A stretch of DNA of 64,000 nt. Source: Apodemus sylvaticus. Taxonomy: Eukaryota > Chordata > Mammalia > Rodentia > Muridae. The notes below the pieces were generated by a model, which saw nothing but the letters and a program-made list of their open reading frames with translations, made no database searches and was not told where the DNA came from. A program made the position numbers and the translations under genes. The stretch is taken from NCBI RefSeq assembly GCF_947179515.1, contig NC_067495.1:25180216-25244215 (forward strand), in the 5' to 3' direction. Positions 31,573 to 43,431 of this stretch are shown here, one piece after another (position 1 is the first letter of the stretch; the number at the start of each line of letters is the position of its first letter).

Positions 31573-32799
31573 GGAAACTGCCTCCACATTGATATTATTA
31601 AATAAGTAAGTGAAGGGTGAAAAGAGAGGAAAAGACACTTGTTCTTATTATGGAAAAGCTAGCATTCCATAAAGGGAACAATGAAACTTGTCTCTAAAGT
31701 CTTATAAGATATCCTTTCACAATAAGCCTCTGCAACTCAAAAGTGAACACAGCTCTTTATGCTGTGAGAAATGGAGGGGTTTTTTTTCTATCAAATGTAA
31801 TCAGGCAAGAGTCCACATTTCTTGAACCCCTGCTTCCCTTGAGCCTATTAACCAGTCTCATCAGATTGGGAACTCTATGAAATTGAGCTTCTACCAGAGG
31901 AATGAGTTACAAGATAGGCCATTTTGGCCAGTGTGTTTACTAGCCTTGTCTGGATTCTGGTGCATCCCTTTTTATAAAAAGAGAGGCTCCTTGCCAAAAT
32001 ACCTTTGTTTTGTTCTCTTGTTTTTCTGAAGGACACCAAGATTATTCTTTCCCTACCAAAGTTCCTCAGTAACTTGAGTAGTTCATCTTCAACCAGATCA
32101 TGCTTGCTGTTTTAAAATGCAAACTTTGTTACTATGACTTAGATATAGGGAATCTAATAGATCAAGAGCGTATCCTCCCTGATCATGCTGAGCACACTTC
32201 TGAAGAGGAAGGGATCTAGGATCCCTCACAGAGTCACACATAGAGGAAATAGTCAATGCAGGAGAGGGTTAGGATTTGAGATTTACATTAACTGCTTTCT
32301 ATATGAAAGATATATTTGTAGACCAGGCAGACCTATCCAATCAGTAGCAATTGTCTAGTCCTGGAAAGTGCTTTGTCTCCCATGGCCACCAAAGTAATAA
32401 GATGTCAAGAAGCCACAACACCTGGTGAATATGCACATCCAGAATATGAACTACATGTTTGGTCTTCCAAGGTGATTCACTTTTGTGGGTGGTTGCCTGA
32501 CATCTCAACTCTTTTCCAGATGGACTTTCCCAAGGGCCTTAGAAGTCTCCCATTTCTGTGATTTGGGTCACTCCATGGAGGAGTGTTTCTGTGTTACATA
32601 TAAAGTTTTAGGCTTTATCTCTGGTAACCTTAAAACACTCAAAAAACATCTCCCAATTCTGAACAACAAATGTTAATCCTTAGCAAGGCAGGCACCTTGA
32701 GGGACAAACTCCTATGCTAGTGCACATTCAAAGTAGTCCGTCCTTTTGTTTCAGCTACAACTTTTTGGAGGAAATAGATGCCCAGAGGTATTCCTGTCC
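31573..32799. other. Unassigned; possible degraded LTR around 31770-32060
   Basis: A TATA-like TTTTTATAAAAAGAG (31971-31985) precedes CTTTGTTTTGTTCTCTTG. This layout recalls a retroviral LTR, but no polyadenylation signal, ends or second copy was found. Frames at 32373-32676 have no domain. Confidence 0.35.
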
Positions 32800-33055
32800 G
32801 CCATCTTTATGACACAAATTGAGCATCCCTCCATTTTACCATTTTGAACCTATGCTCCATGACCTTGATATAAACATGCCCTAAAACATGTCCAGCATGT
32901 TTCCTTCTTTAACCATGCCCTAAAAGTGAGTGTGCCCCTAAAGTGCTTTCTTATGATGCATAGGGATGAATCCATGAATAAATTCTCTTTGTTCAGAAAA
33001 GACATTGATTTGCTCTTTTTATCTGCTGCAGACAATAAACATTCCTCTACTCTTT
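32800..33055 (+). mobile_element. Unclassified LTR-like repeat, copy 1
   Basis: Matches 47870-48240 by eye: CTATGCTCCATGACCTTGAT, AACATGTCCAGCATG, TTTAACCATGCCCTAAAAGTGAG, CCTAAAGTGC. It ends with polyadenylation-like AATAAACATTCC at 33036. Family unknown to me. Confidence 0.5.
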
Positions 33056-33925
33056 TATTTCCTGGCTGTATACTTTTTTGTGTTCAGTTACAGAGAAAAG
33101 GTGAAAAGCAAAATGGAAGCCACCAAGTGAAGGGCACTCTCAGGTTTCAACTACTTGTGTCACATCCTATTGGTCTTGATAGGCTAGAAAAATGATGAGA
33201 CCTCAAGTCACTAAGGAGCAGGGAGCATGCGAAGTCAACAGATAAAGGAGGCTGGTGGTCGCTTCCCTCTTCTGGGTTTTGCCTGTCAACCGTTGAAAGA
33301 ATTTGAATTGTTTTGGTAAGTTACTTATCATTAAAACTTAAAACATCATTCATTTCTGTAACTCAAGACAAGCTTTCTCTTCAGTTTGTACTGAGACTTC
33401 AGTCTATGGTTAGCATCATGTGTCACAAAATAAAGAGTGCATTCACTTAATCAGCATTTTCAGAGCCCATTCAGTGCGCTACCCACTGTAATGGATACTG
33501 GGGAAAAAATGGCGAAAGGACAAGCACGGGCTTTAAAGCAGAAGGCAAACAACACACAAAGACATGCAAGGCTGCTTAAAGGTTAAGTCCTTCAAGTCAC
33601 CAAGAACTAAGACTGGGGCAAGAGTCTTGAAAGGGAATTAGGAAGGTGAATATCAGATGATGGTCCCCCAAATGGTGTATCTATGACTATGCATGAAGCT
33701 ACACATGCTGATGAAATGTTCTGGGGTGAGGATAATGCAAGGTGCAAATGTGCTCTGTGAATTGTAAGTTGCAAAGATGCCAATAAGTGCAAGAGAGAGA
33801 AAGAGCGGACACAAGTGTTCAACACCATGACCTCAAAAGTGCTTCCATTTTCTAAAGAGCATTGAGGATCATCAGAAAGATGAAATGAAGAAGGAGGATT
33901 ATGAAAAAGTGAAAAAATTAATTTT
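33056..33925. other. Unassigned, apparently unique sequence
   Basis: No recognised repeat. The 115-residue reverse frame at 33607-33954 is the longest non-repeat frame in the window, but it shows no family motif and its composition resembles random AT/CA-rich DNA. Confidence 0.45.
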
Positions 33926-34255
33926 GTGCATATATGTGTGTTGCACACATGCATGGGTATGAGTGTCTGTGTGTGTTTCTCTCTCTCTCTGTGTGTGTGT
34001 GTGTGTGTGTGTGTGTATACATGTCTGCTTCAATCTGCCTTCCCACTTTGTTTACTAAGGCAAAGTCTGTCTAAAACCAGAACTTATCCCTGCAGCTAGT
34101 CTAGCAAGCCAGCTTCCCCAGGAGGACCCCATGTCTATACCTCCTGAGTCTTGGCATTACTGGTTTCCACCACACTTACTTGGTTTATTTTATGTGGGCT
34201 GGGGCTCTGAACTAAAGTCCTCAAATTATATGTTAAGTGCTTTACCATAAAGCTA
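33926..34255 (-). mobile_element. B4-type SINE, antisense, with (CT)n(GT)n tail
   Basis: Starts with the tail microsatellite (33979-34017: CT then GT units), then TTGTTTACTAAGGCAAAGTC, GTCTTGGCATTACTGG, TATGTGGGCTGGGGCTCTGA, and ends with AAGTGCTTTACCATAAAGC, the ID-like head. Strongly diverged. Confidence 0.65.
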
Positions 34256-34838
34256 TTATTTTCAATTTTCTAAAACTGCCTTCCTTCCCTCCTATTGGAA
34301 GGTCAATACAGTAGAAGAACTGCTTGAAGAGATTCAGTGTCCCTCAGCATTTCATTCAGAAGTGTTTCGCTAGTGAGCCACTCCTATCTCTAGCCTTCCT
34401 TCCTGTGACTTCATGCTTTGTCTGTCTGATCCCCATAAGCCAATTGCCAAATGGTGGTTTCCATTCCAAACCGACTTTCACAATCCTAGTGCCTTCTAAT
34501 GCACAATTTGTTCCCCGTTCCATGCTCTTCTTTCAGCAACAGATTTGCTTTTAGAAAAGCAGCCTGGAGGAACAGCAAGCATAATGTGCAGCCCATCAAG
34601 CACAGAGGGCGTTTCCAACAACCCACTCACTGCTCATAAATCACAGAACAATTGTTCTTACTGATTTGCTCAGAAATTCCATTTGACTTTCAACCCAATG
34701 ATTTTGATTGATAAAAGTCATATGCATTAATGGTCTCTATTCTTTAGTTCTTAAAAAAAATAGAGTCCATACTAACCATCTTATTAAAATAGTGAAATCA
34801 GTGGTACATTATAGTTATGCAGTAGAAATCATCATTAT
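34256..34838. other. Unassigned, apparently unique sequence
   Basis: No repeat recognised up to the L1 insertion. The 76-residue frame at 34324-34554 has no domain. Confidence 0.45.
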
Positions 34839-35667
34839 GAAACTAAATCCTCTGACCGAGAAGCACCTTAAAAATGCTCAACATCATTAGCCATTAGGGA
34901 AATGCAAATCAAAACAACCCTGAGATTTCACCTCACACCAGTCAGAATGGCTAAGGTCAAAAACTCAGGAGACAGCAGGTGTTAGCGAGGATGTGGAGAA
35001 AGAGGAACACTCCTTCACTGCTGGTGGGATTGTAAGATGGTACAACCACTGTGGAAATCAGTCTGGTGGTTCCTCAGAAAACTGGACATGACACTTCCTG
35101 AGGACCCTGCTATACCTCTCCTGGGCATATACCCAGAGGATTCCCCAGCATGCAATAAAGACACATGCTCCACTATGTTCATAGCAGCCTTATTTATAAT
35201 AGCCAGAAGCTGGAAAGAACCCAGATGTCCCTCAGTGGAGGAATGGATATAGAAAATGTGGTATATATACACAATGGAGTACTATTCAGCAATTAAAAAC
35301 AATGAATTCATGAATTTTTCAGGCAATTGGATGGAACTGGAAAATATCATCCTAAGCGAAGTAACGCAATCACAAAAGAATACACATGGGATGCAATTAT
35401 TGATAAGTGGATATTAATTAGCCCTGAAGCTCTGAATACTGAAGATACAATTAGCATATCAAATGATTCCCATGAAGAAGGAAGAAGAGGGCCCTAATCC
35501 TGGAAAGGCTTGATCCAGCATTGTAGGGGAATACCAGGACAGAGAAAAGGGAGGGGGAAAGATGGGAGAATTGATGGAGAGAAGAGGACTTATGGGACAT
35601 ATGGAGAAGGGGAAAGGGGAAAGCTTTTGGATTGTAAACAAAGTATATATAAAGAAACTAAATCCTC
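34839..35667 (+). mobile_element. 5'-truncated LINE-1 with a 14-bp target-site duplication
   Basis: 34853-35653 carries the ORF2 C-terminal region (GGGAAATGCAAATCAAAACA, GAGGATGTGGAGAAAGAGGA, CTCCTGGGCATATACCCAGA, CAATGGAGTACTATTCAGCA) and a short 3' UTR ending GGATTGTAAACAAAGTATAT. It is flanked by GAAACTAAATCCTC at 34839-34852 and 35654-35667. ORF2 is incomplete and broken; the reverse transcriptase core is absent. Confidence 0.95.
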
Positions 35668-37340
35668 CTTTCTACACAGTGAGAGAAGATGCCCATCTTC
35701 AGGAGCCTTTGGAAGGAATCCATTCAGCCCTAGGCTTCCTGTCCAGGGAAGCTGGTATCTATCCATGTGGAGATCTGCAATTCCAAAACATGTACCCAGA
35801 GGTCACTGAGATTTCCAAGGAAACAAGTCATGTCTCAATCACTGGAGATGTTTGTATAACTTAATCATATTTCCCTGTAGGAAGCTTGATTTTTTTTGTC
35901 TTTGAAGAACTTTGGAAGTCTATGTGATAATAGATGTTATAGAAAACTATCAAAACAGGTTATAGAAAAATATCATAACAGGTATCAAGCACAAGTTCCA
36001 GAAAAGGAAAATTAAAAATGTGAAGGAAAACTCAAGCAATACAAGATTTTCCTTTTATTCAGGCTTCAGGGTCTAAAAACAAGCCAATGGACAGAGACTT
36101 CAATAACCCTTATTAGTTAGATCACATGAGTTGCAAATGTATTCTTAGACACAAGCTGACATGAAAGAAGTAGTATTTATGCTTATGGACATGTGGAAAA
36201 TATCCCTGTACAAAATCACCATTAGGACACTCACTGACTATTCCAGAAAATGTGTCAAAATCAGTTGAAGAATAAATGATACCGATATGATGATGGCATT
36301 GTAACACGGCAGAGGAAGTAGACAGGCTACAAAGAGAAGAGGGGATAGGGCATCCTGCAAGACAAGCACAGTGTCTTCATTATCCCCCTACATTGGTGTT
36401 GGAGGCAAGCTTTAATGAAACAAAGAGGTGACTATTGATTTGAGCTTTCTGCGTTAGGATAGCTGCCCAAGAACCTCTCATCAACCTAGAAAGTAGCAAT
36501 GTACTTTTTCAGTTCTCAAGCCTGGAACCCTGAGATTCCACAACCCATTCTAGATGAACTGACAGACCACAAAGTATTACAGACATGGATGACTTCATAC
36601 TTCTGTCTAGGAGAAAAAAAAAGAACTAATGTGTGGCTCCTATGAAATGTTTAAACAAATATATGCAGATTCATCAGCCTCTCACAGTTGCTGGAAATGA
36701 ATCAGGTTTGGCGGCCCATCGAGCTGCACCTTCCCTGGAATGTTATGAGTCATTTGGGTATCACCTGGGTAAGGAGACCTTGTAAGTCTTCATTTTCATA
36801 TCTTTTATGGATTTCTTCTGTATTATTATTAAAATATAATTTCATCATTCTCCCCCATGTAGACATTGCACTCACCTAACCAAATTCCAACAAAACTCAT
36901 GAGCAGATAGGAGGAAAAATAATGAACCTTTTAGCCAGGCACTAAGAAATAAAATTAGGACTTTTAAGAGCACCCCATGAAGTATGTTTAAAATGTCAAT
37001 GCTATCACAGGGTTTATGAGTTTATATGTATATGAGCCTGGTTATATCTGGAAAATGTTTTCTTGGAGTCATGTGCTACCTATGGTTCTTATAATCTTTC
37101 TGCCTTCTCTACTTCATGGATTCATAAGCCTGGAGGGAAGAAATGCAATTTAGTTTCCCAGTTAGGAATAAGTGCTCTAAAGCCTCTCACTCTCTATACA
37201 TTGTCCAGTTTTGCGTCTCTCTGTTTAATTCCCATCTACTACAACAAGAAACTTCTCTGATGAAGTCTGGGTGAGGCACTGTTCTATAAGTCTAGAAAAA
37301 TGTCCTCTTATTGGTGTGTTCAGGGTATATATTGTCTGAG
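35668..37340. other. Mostly unassigned, apparently unique sequence
   Basis: No gene recognised. The one local structure is a 23-base tandem duplicate at 35937-35982 (units TTATAGAAAACTATCAAAACAGG-like, 21 of 23 positions the same). Confidence 0.45.
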
Positions 37341-37800
37341 TCAATGGACCTCTTGTGAGGTAATGCCACCAGAGAACACATAGACATGCTTAAAACCAAA
37401 TATAAAGTCTTTATTCCCACTGGCCTCCCAAGTCACTCAGCCTCGAGCCTTGCCATTCTTGGCTTTTATGTATAAAAAAACACATCCTGGTTTGATGCAC
37501 TTTAATCGTCAAGAACAGTTAGCAATATTGAGAGCTATAGAAGCCAAGAAAGCAAGGTTAGTACATTTAGGGACTTTCCTAGAACTGTGAACTATGATGG
37601 ATTAGGCCTTTGTTTTCATTTTGGCGGGTGTTAGTGTCTATGTACTGGGTTCTTAAGTAACAGGGTGGCAGTTGTATTAAGGTTTGGGGACCTCTTACAG
37701 ACCCATCTGTGAAAGAGTAGCCAGTGTCCAGTTCATATGTGTAGTGCAGTGGGAAACTCTATATACATATTAGATGTCAGCAGTCCCCAAGTCCTATTCC
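37341..37800 (-). mobile_element. Possible antisense LTR
   Basis: Read on the minus strand, a polyadenylation-like GGAATAAAGACTTTATATTT (37403-37422) lies about 60 bases from a plausible U5 end, as in an antisense LTR. No paired copy, ends or duplication were established. Confidence 0.3.
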
Positions 37801-37844
37801 AAGAATGATGGGCATTCCAGTGTACATACAATAACCCCATCTAT

Positions 37845-38300
37845 TAGTTGCTTTTAGCATTTCTGTGATCAAATATCTGAGAAGAAGCAACCCAAGAGAG
37901 AAAAGGGTTATTCTGGTTTACAGTGCAAAGGAATACAGCCCATCATGGCAGGGAAGGTCATGGCAACAGAAACACAGGGAAGCTGGTCACGTTCTGCAGT
38001 CAGGAAGCAGAGAGCAGGAATGCTGTGCTCATCTGGTTTCCTCCTTTTTATTTACTGCATACACCAGCCCATTGGAAAGGTGCTGTCCACATTTAGGGTG
38101 GATCTTTACACTTCCAGTAAACTTCAGTTTAGTCAATCCCCCACAGGCATGCACAAAGGTTTGTCTCCCTGGTGACCCTAGGTCTTAATCAAATTTACAT
38201 GATTAAGAGTCCCATTATCCTTTCTGGAAAACACAGGGCCTTAGTCACAGCTCAGAGACCCAACTTCCTTTGCTGTCTCATCCCAGTCCTAACAAAAGCA
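37845..38300 (-). mobile_element. MaLR-type LTR, antisense
   Basis: Widespread rodent MaLR LTR in reverse: TTCTGTGATCAAATATCTGA, AAAGGGTTATTCTGGTTTAC, CAGCCCATCATGGCAGGGAA, CAGTCAGGAAGCAGAGAG, CCACATTTAGGGTGGATCTT. The 107-residue frame across it is not a gene. Confidence 0.75.
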
Positions 38301-38760
38301 CAGCACGACATCTAGGATGAAAACAGCTATGTATTCATTTGATATTCTTAGCTCCCTAGTTCCTCCATAACTGGGTTCAGCCTAGCTCTTTCCAATGTGT
38401 TCTTCTCAACATTTCAAGCCTAGTGAGTTCCAATTTTCCTGAAAATCCTTCCAGTGGTTTCTAAAAATTCCCAAATCTCCAAGGGCTCATGACTTTCTCC
38501 TCTGTCATCTTTTATAGAATGTCTTGCTTCAAGACGTTAGTAAACACATAATGAAACGTATATTTCTATGTATGGACAATTATATCAGTACCTCTTAAGA
38601 TATGTGTTATGACTGTGTGATTTATGGGGGGAAAGAGAGAAAGGAGGCAGGAATATGTTTTATAGAGGTACAGTGATGTGGAAGAGGGTGCCTCTGTGGG
38701 CCTATGCTGAGGCATCCTTTCTCCCTGAGTTACTAGCCATAGGGCAGATGGCTATAGTAT
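38301..38760. other. Unassigned, leads into a purine-rich repeat
   Basis: No gene recognised. 38620-38760 may belong to the following purine-rich element, but only 38769 onward is shared with its second copy. Confidence 0.4.
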
Positions 38761-38768
38761 GAAATAGA

Positions 38769-39145
38769 GTTTATTTAGGGCATGGAAAAGGGAGTTGAGA
38801 AGGGAGTAGAGACAGAGAGTAGGGGAAGATGGGGGGAGGGGAGGAGAGGAGAGGGGAGGGGAGGGGGGAGGCTGGTCAGGAACATGTGGAGAGGGGAAGG
38901 GGGACAGGAGGGCAGGGGAGAAGAGGAGAGGAGAGGAGAGGAGAGGAGAGGCTGGACAGGAACATGTGGAAGGGGGAGAGCAGTAAGGGGAGAGAGGGAG
39001 AAAAGGGTCAGGGAGAAAAGGGAAGGAGAGATAATAAGAGAGATAAGAGAGTGAGGAGAGGGCAAACAGCCCCTTTTATAGTAAGCCAGGCATACCTGGC
39101 TTTTGCCAGGTGACTGTGGGGTAGAGCCTAGAAGGAATGCTAACA
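38769..39145. mobile_element. Purine-rich rodent repeat, unit 1 (RMER1-like, tentative)
   Basis: Begins TTTATTTAGGGCATGGAAAA, runs through GGAGAGGAGA arrays with a conserved GAACATGTGGAGAGGGGA segment, and ends GTGGGGTAGAGCCTAGAAGG followed by AATGCTAACATT. The start and end are both repeated in unit 2 (39185-40565), with a far shorter middle. The poly-Glu/Arg and Leu/Pro/Ser frames are artefacts. Confidence 0.65.
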
Positions 39146-39184
39146 TTCCTCTGTTTTAGTTTAATTTTTGAAAAGGAAAAATTA

Positions 39185-40565
39185 GTTTATTTAGGGCATG
39201 GAAAAGGGAGTTGAGAAGGGAGTAGAGACAGAGAGTAGGGGAAGATGGGGGGAGGGGAGGAGAGGAGAGGGGAGGGGAAGGGAGGGGGGAGGCTGGTCAG
39301 GAACATGTGGAGAGGGGAAGGGGGACAGGAGGGCAGGGGAGGAAAGGAGAGGAGAGGAGAGGAGAGGAGAGGAGAGGAAAGAGGCAAGCAGGAACAGTGT
39401 TGTCATGATCTTTAGCTACTTCCTGCTGACCTGGGGCAACTTATCTTTGAGAAACCTAAGAAAATGTGGATGGGGATGTTGGTCCAGTCTTAGGAGAGCT
39501 GGCTGTTTCCTTGCTGTCCAGGGTCTGTGGAACCATCTGTGGATAGGAAGGAGCAGATCCAGTTGAAGCATCTGTGTCTGTAAGGGTAGAATGGAATATG
39601 TGGATTGCTTCTCTGGAGCTGTTCTGGGTATAGAGTTTGAGTAAATGCCTGGATTTGGCAAGATGCTTAATCACATCTAGATGTATTAGAGGTAAAGAAT
39701 AAAGTTAAGTACATTTGGGAGAAAAGAATTTTTCTTAGGTGTAAATTTGAAACTGTTAGGTCTTGGTGGTTGGGGGTGAGGGGAGTCCCAATCCCAGGGA
39801 ACAGGAGAATAACCCCACCTCTAGAATAGGTGACAAGTAAGAACTTAGACTATTGATTGGCAGGTGTACTTATTTGGATATAGTCTATTTGGTCTATGAG
39901 AGGTAGATCTCAGTGCATTTCCTGGAGCTTATAAATTTATAAATGAGTTAAGTTTTGTTAACAGTGTGAACAAACTTTAAGGCAAGGTTAGGAAAAAGCC
40001 TTTTGTGAAGCAGGAGGAGCATAAAGGGCTTTTTTGTTCTGTTTAGAAGACTGAATATATACATATACACATACGCATACATATATAGCATAATGAGAAA
40101 CAATGTTAAATATACATTTAAAAGAGAGTTAAAGGAAACTCAAAAGCTTGACCTTGTGAATGATAGTTGATCATATAGATTTAGCATGAGAAACACCTTA
40201 AGTCTATAGTTAAAACACAATCAAAGGAAACTTAAAATTTGAACTTGTGATTATAAAAGTTGGATCGTATAGTGGAATGTTTTATTATGGTTAGGCTAAT
40301 TTATAAGAACTGTATTGATTACCTTTAGCTAAGATGGTGCTGAAGCAATAGCATCAGAAAACCTTATCCGCCCACAACAAAGATGATGGACAGTCACAGG
40401 ACTGTCCCTGGTTAAGATGGTGCTGAAGCAGCAGCTCCGCCCAGAAGGGACTCGGCTGTTTACTATATCTTAGAATGGAATGGCAGAAATGTGACAGATC
40501 AATCTAAGCAGCACAGTGTGAGGGTCGCAGCTGCGGGGTGTAGCATAGAAGGAATGCTAACATTG
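39185..40565. mobile_element. Purine-rich rodent repeat, unit 2 (long form)
   Basis: The first 190 bases are nearly identical to unit 1 (TTTATTTAGGGCATGGAAAA at 39188). A body of about 1.1 kb not present in unit 1 follows, then the shared end GGGGTGTAGCATAGAAGGAA. In the body are an imperfect tandem pair at 40126-40180 / 40219-40272 and two AAGATGGTGCTGAAGCA blocks at 40332 and 40414. The latter carry AAGATGG, the YY1 core. No reading frame is present. I believe this is the unclassified RMER1-type family but cannot prove it. Confidence 0.6.
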
Positions 40566-41057
40566 ACAGTGGTGTGTTTTGTTTACTACTCATCATTCTA
40601 TCTAGTGTTCTAATAAATATCAATCTGCATATTCTAAGAGGCATTTCTCATTTCAGTTCTTGAGTGCTTTATAAGATGCTTTCACCAGGTATTATACATC
40701 ATATACAGAATAAGGTAACATTTTATAGATTTTGTTTGTGGTTTAACAAGTGAATTCTTTTCTTTCTCTTATTTTTTATTAAACTAATAAAATTTAATTT
40801 AAAATATACAACTCAGTATTGACTTTTAAGTCATCAAAATAATTCATAATAGTTAAATGCCTCTTAAATATACATGATATCTTCTGAAGCTAAAATAATA
40901 AGCACTCAACTAGTTTTTAAAATCTATTTGGAACATCAAACAAGAAAGAAATAGGGTGAAAAATCTCTTATGAAGTCCTCTATGAAAGGAAATTGTGGTT
41001 CCTAATTAGAAACCATTCCATCTCCAATGGAGAATACTCAGCATAAATGTGACTTCA
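40566..41057. other. Unassigned AT-rich sequence
   Basis: Nothing recognised. Confidence 0.4.
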
Positions 41058-43140
41058 TAGAATGAATTGGGTAGTGTTCCTTCTGTTTCTATCTTGAAGA
41101 TTATTGGTACTAAGTCTATTTTGAAGGTCTGACAGAATTCTGTACTAAAACCATCTGGTCCTGGGCTTTTTTTGTTGTTGTTGTTGTTTGTTTGTTTGTT
41201 TTGTTTGGAAGATTTTAATGACTGCTTCTATTTCTTTAGGGGTTATGGGACTGTTTAGATGGTTTATCTGATCCTGCTTTAACTTTGGTATTTGGTATCT
41301 GTCTAGAAAATAGTCCATTTCCTCCAGATTTTCCAGTTTTGTTGAATATAGGCTTTTGTAGTAGCATCTGATGATTTTTTTTAATTTCCTCCGTTTCTGT
41401 TGTTATATCTCCCTTTTAATTTCTGATTTTGTTAATTTGGATACTGTCTCTGTGCCCTCTGGTCAGTTTGGCTAAGGATTTATCTATCTTGTTGATTTTC
41501 TCAAAGAACCAGCTCCTGGTTTGTTGATTCTTTGTATAGTTCTCTTTGTTTCTACTTGACTGATTTCAGCCCCAAGTTTGATGATTTTCTTTCTGCCAGT
41601 CTACTCCTGCTGGGTATATTTGCTTCTTTTTGTTCTAGAGCTTTCAGGTGTGCTGTTAAACTGATAGTGTACACTCTCTCCGGTTTCTCTTTGGAGGCAC
41701 TCAGAGCTAAGTTTTTCTCAGCACTACTTTCATTGTGTCCCATACATTTGTGGATGTCGTGCCTTCATTTTCATTAAATTATAAAAAATCTTTAATTTCT
41801 TTATTTCTTCCTTGACCAAGTTATCATTGAGTAGAATGTTGTTCAGTTTCCATGTGTATGTGGGCTTCCTGTTTTTGTTGTTATTGTAGACAAGCCTTAG
41901 TATGTGGTGATCTTATAGTATGCATGATATTATTTCAATCTTCTTGCATCTGTTGAGGCCTGATTGGTGACTGATTATATGCTCAATTTTGGAGAAGGTA
42001 CCATGAGGTGCTGAAGGTATATTCTTTTGTTTTAGGATGAAATGTTCTATAGATATCTGTGAAATCCATTTAGTCCATAACTTCTGTTAGTTTCACCATG
42101 TCTCTGTTTAGTTTTATGTTTCCATGTTCTGGCCATTGCTAAGAGTGGGGTGTTGAATTCTCCCATTATTATTGTGTGAGGTACAATGTGTGCTTTAATC
42201 TTTAGTAGAGATCGTTTTATGAATGAGGATAGCCTTGGATTTGGAGCATAAATGTTCATAAATGAGAGTTCTTCTTGGTAGGTTTTTCCTTTGATGAGTA
42301 AGAAGTGTCCTTCCTTATCCTTTTTGATAATTTTTGGGTAAATGTTGCTTTTATTCGATATAAGAATGGCTTCTCCTGCTTGTTTCCTGTGACTATGTTC
42401 TTGGAAAATTATTTTTCAGCCCTTTACTCTGAAGTAGTGTCTGTCTTTGTCACTGAGATGCATTTCCCATGTGCAGTAAATTTTGAGTCCTGTTTACATA
42501 TCCAGTCTGTTAGTCTATGTCTTTTTATTGGGGAATTGAGTCCATTGATGTTAAGACATATTAAGTAATAGTGATTGCTGCTTCCTGTTATTTTTGATGT
42601 TATTTAAGTTTCTGTGGATATCTTCTCTTGTGTTTGCTGAAAGAAGATTACTTTCCTACTTTTCCTAGGGTGTAGTTTCCCTCCTTGTGTTGGTGTTTTC
42701 CATTTATTATCCTTTGTAGGGCTGGATTTGTGGAAAGATATTGTATAAATTTGTTTTTGTCATGGAATATCTTGGTTTCTCCATCTATGGTAATTGAGAG
42801 TTTTTCTGGGTATAATACTCTGGGCTGACATTTGTGTTCTTTTAGGGTTTGTATGACATCTGCCCAGGACCTTCTAGCTTTCATAATTTAGGTTGAGAAG
42901 TCTGGTCTAATTCTGATAGGTATAATTCTGCCTTTATATATTACTTGACCTTTTCCCCTTACTGCTTTTAATATTCTTTCTTTGTTCTGTGCATTTGGTG
43001 TTTTGAATATTAGGCCAGGAATTTGAGCAGAAGTTGTGGTCTTACCTGTGCTCACAGGTGAGCCAGCACTCCCAGGAGACCAGCTCTCTCCCAGTGGTAT
43101 TTGGGTAAGGAGCACTGTGACACAGGATCAGCTACAGGCA
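41058..43140 (-). mobile_element. LINE-1, antisense: 5' UTR, broken ORF1 and 5' half of ORF2, no 3' end
   Basis: Read on the minus strand: 5' UTR-like sequence (about 43140-43020) runs straight into the ORF1 C-terminal domain (NKERILKAVRGKGQ, then MKARRSWADVIQTL and LSITIDGE, down to about 42648). The ORF1 N-terminal part is missing, so there is an internal deletion. ORF2 follows with its endonuclease domain (NIYAPNPR; the usual GDFNTPL motif reads GEFNTPL near 42159, changing a catalytic Asp) and linker residues (SLTAHLKALEQKEAN near 41660). It stops near 41058 before the reverse transcriptase core. Frames are broken; it cannot mobilise. Confidence 0.92.
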
Positions 43141-43194
43141 CAGACAGAAACTGAAATAGAAGTGAATTCTATTCATCCAAGACCTTCTTTAATG

Positions 43195-43431
43195 CTTTAA
43201 GCCAGTGGTTCTCAACTTTCCTAATTCTGTGACCCTTTAATATACTTCCTCATGTTGTGGTGACCACCAACCATAAAATTAATTTCATTGCTACTTCATA
43301 ACTGTAGTTTTCTACTGTTATAAATCATGATGTTAAAATCTATTTTCCAACAGTCTTAGGTGACCCTTGTAAAAGGGTGGTTTGACCCCTGAAGGGGTTG
43401 TGACTCATAGGCTGAGAGCTACTACTTTAGC
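43195..43431 (-). mobile_element. URR1 hAT transposon, complete, with 8-bp target-site duplication
   Basis: 43203-43424 spans CAGTGGTTCTCAACTTTC to GGCTGAGAGCTACTA, the inverted termini, with GCTACTTCATAACTGTAG and AAGGGGTTGTGACTC inside. Flanks are CTTTAAGC (43195-43202) and CTTTAGC (43425-43431), an 8-base hAT duplication with one base lost. Non-autonomous. Confidence 0.88.

Noticed and set aside
31770..32060. TATA-box promoter of a gene
   Set aside because: A TATA-like motif is present, but there is no downstream exon, CpG content or second copy; at most a degraded LTR.
33607..33954. 115-residue reverse frame, longest outside simple repeats
   Set aside because: No motif, no coding-like codon bias, and part of it enters a SINE tail at 33926.
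38775..39566. Frames of 90-123 residues rich in Arg/Glu/Gly or Leu/Pro/Ser
   Set aside because: They come from the GGAGA-rich repeat units and are duplicated with them.
41532..42568. Forward frames at 41532-41777 and 42305-42568
   Set aside because: They are antisense to L1 ORF2 and the ORF1-ORF2 interval and carry no independent signal.
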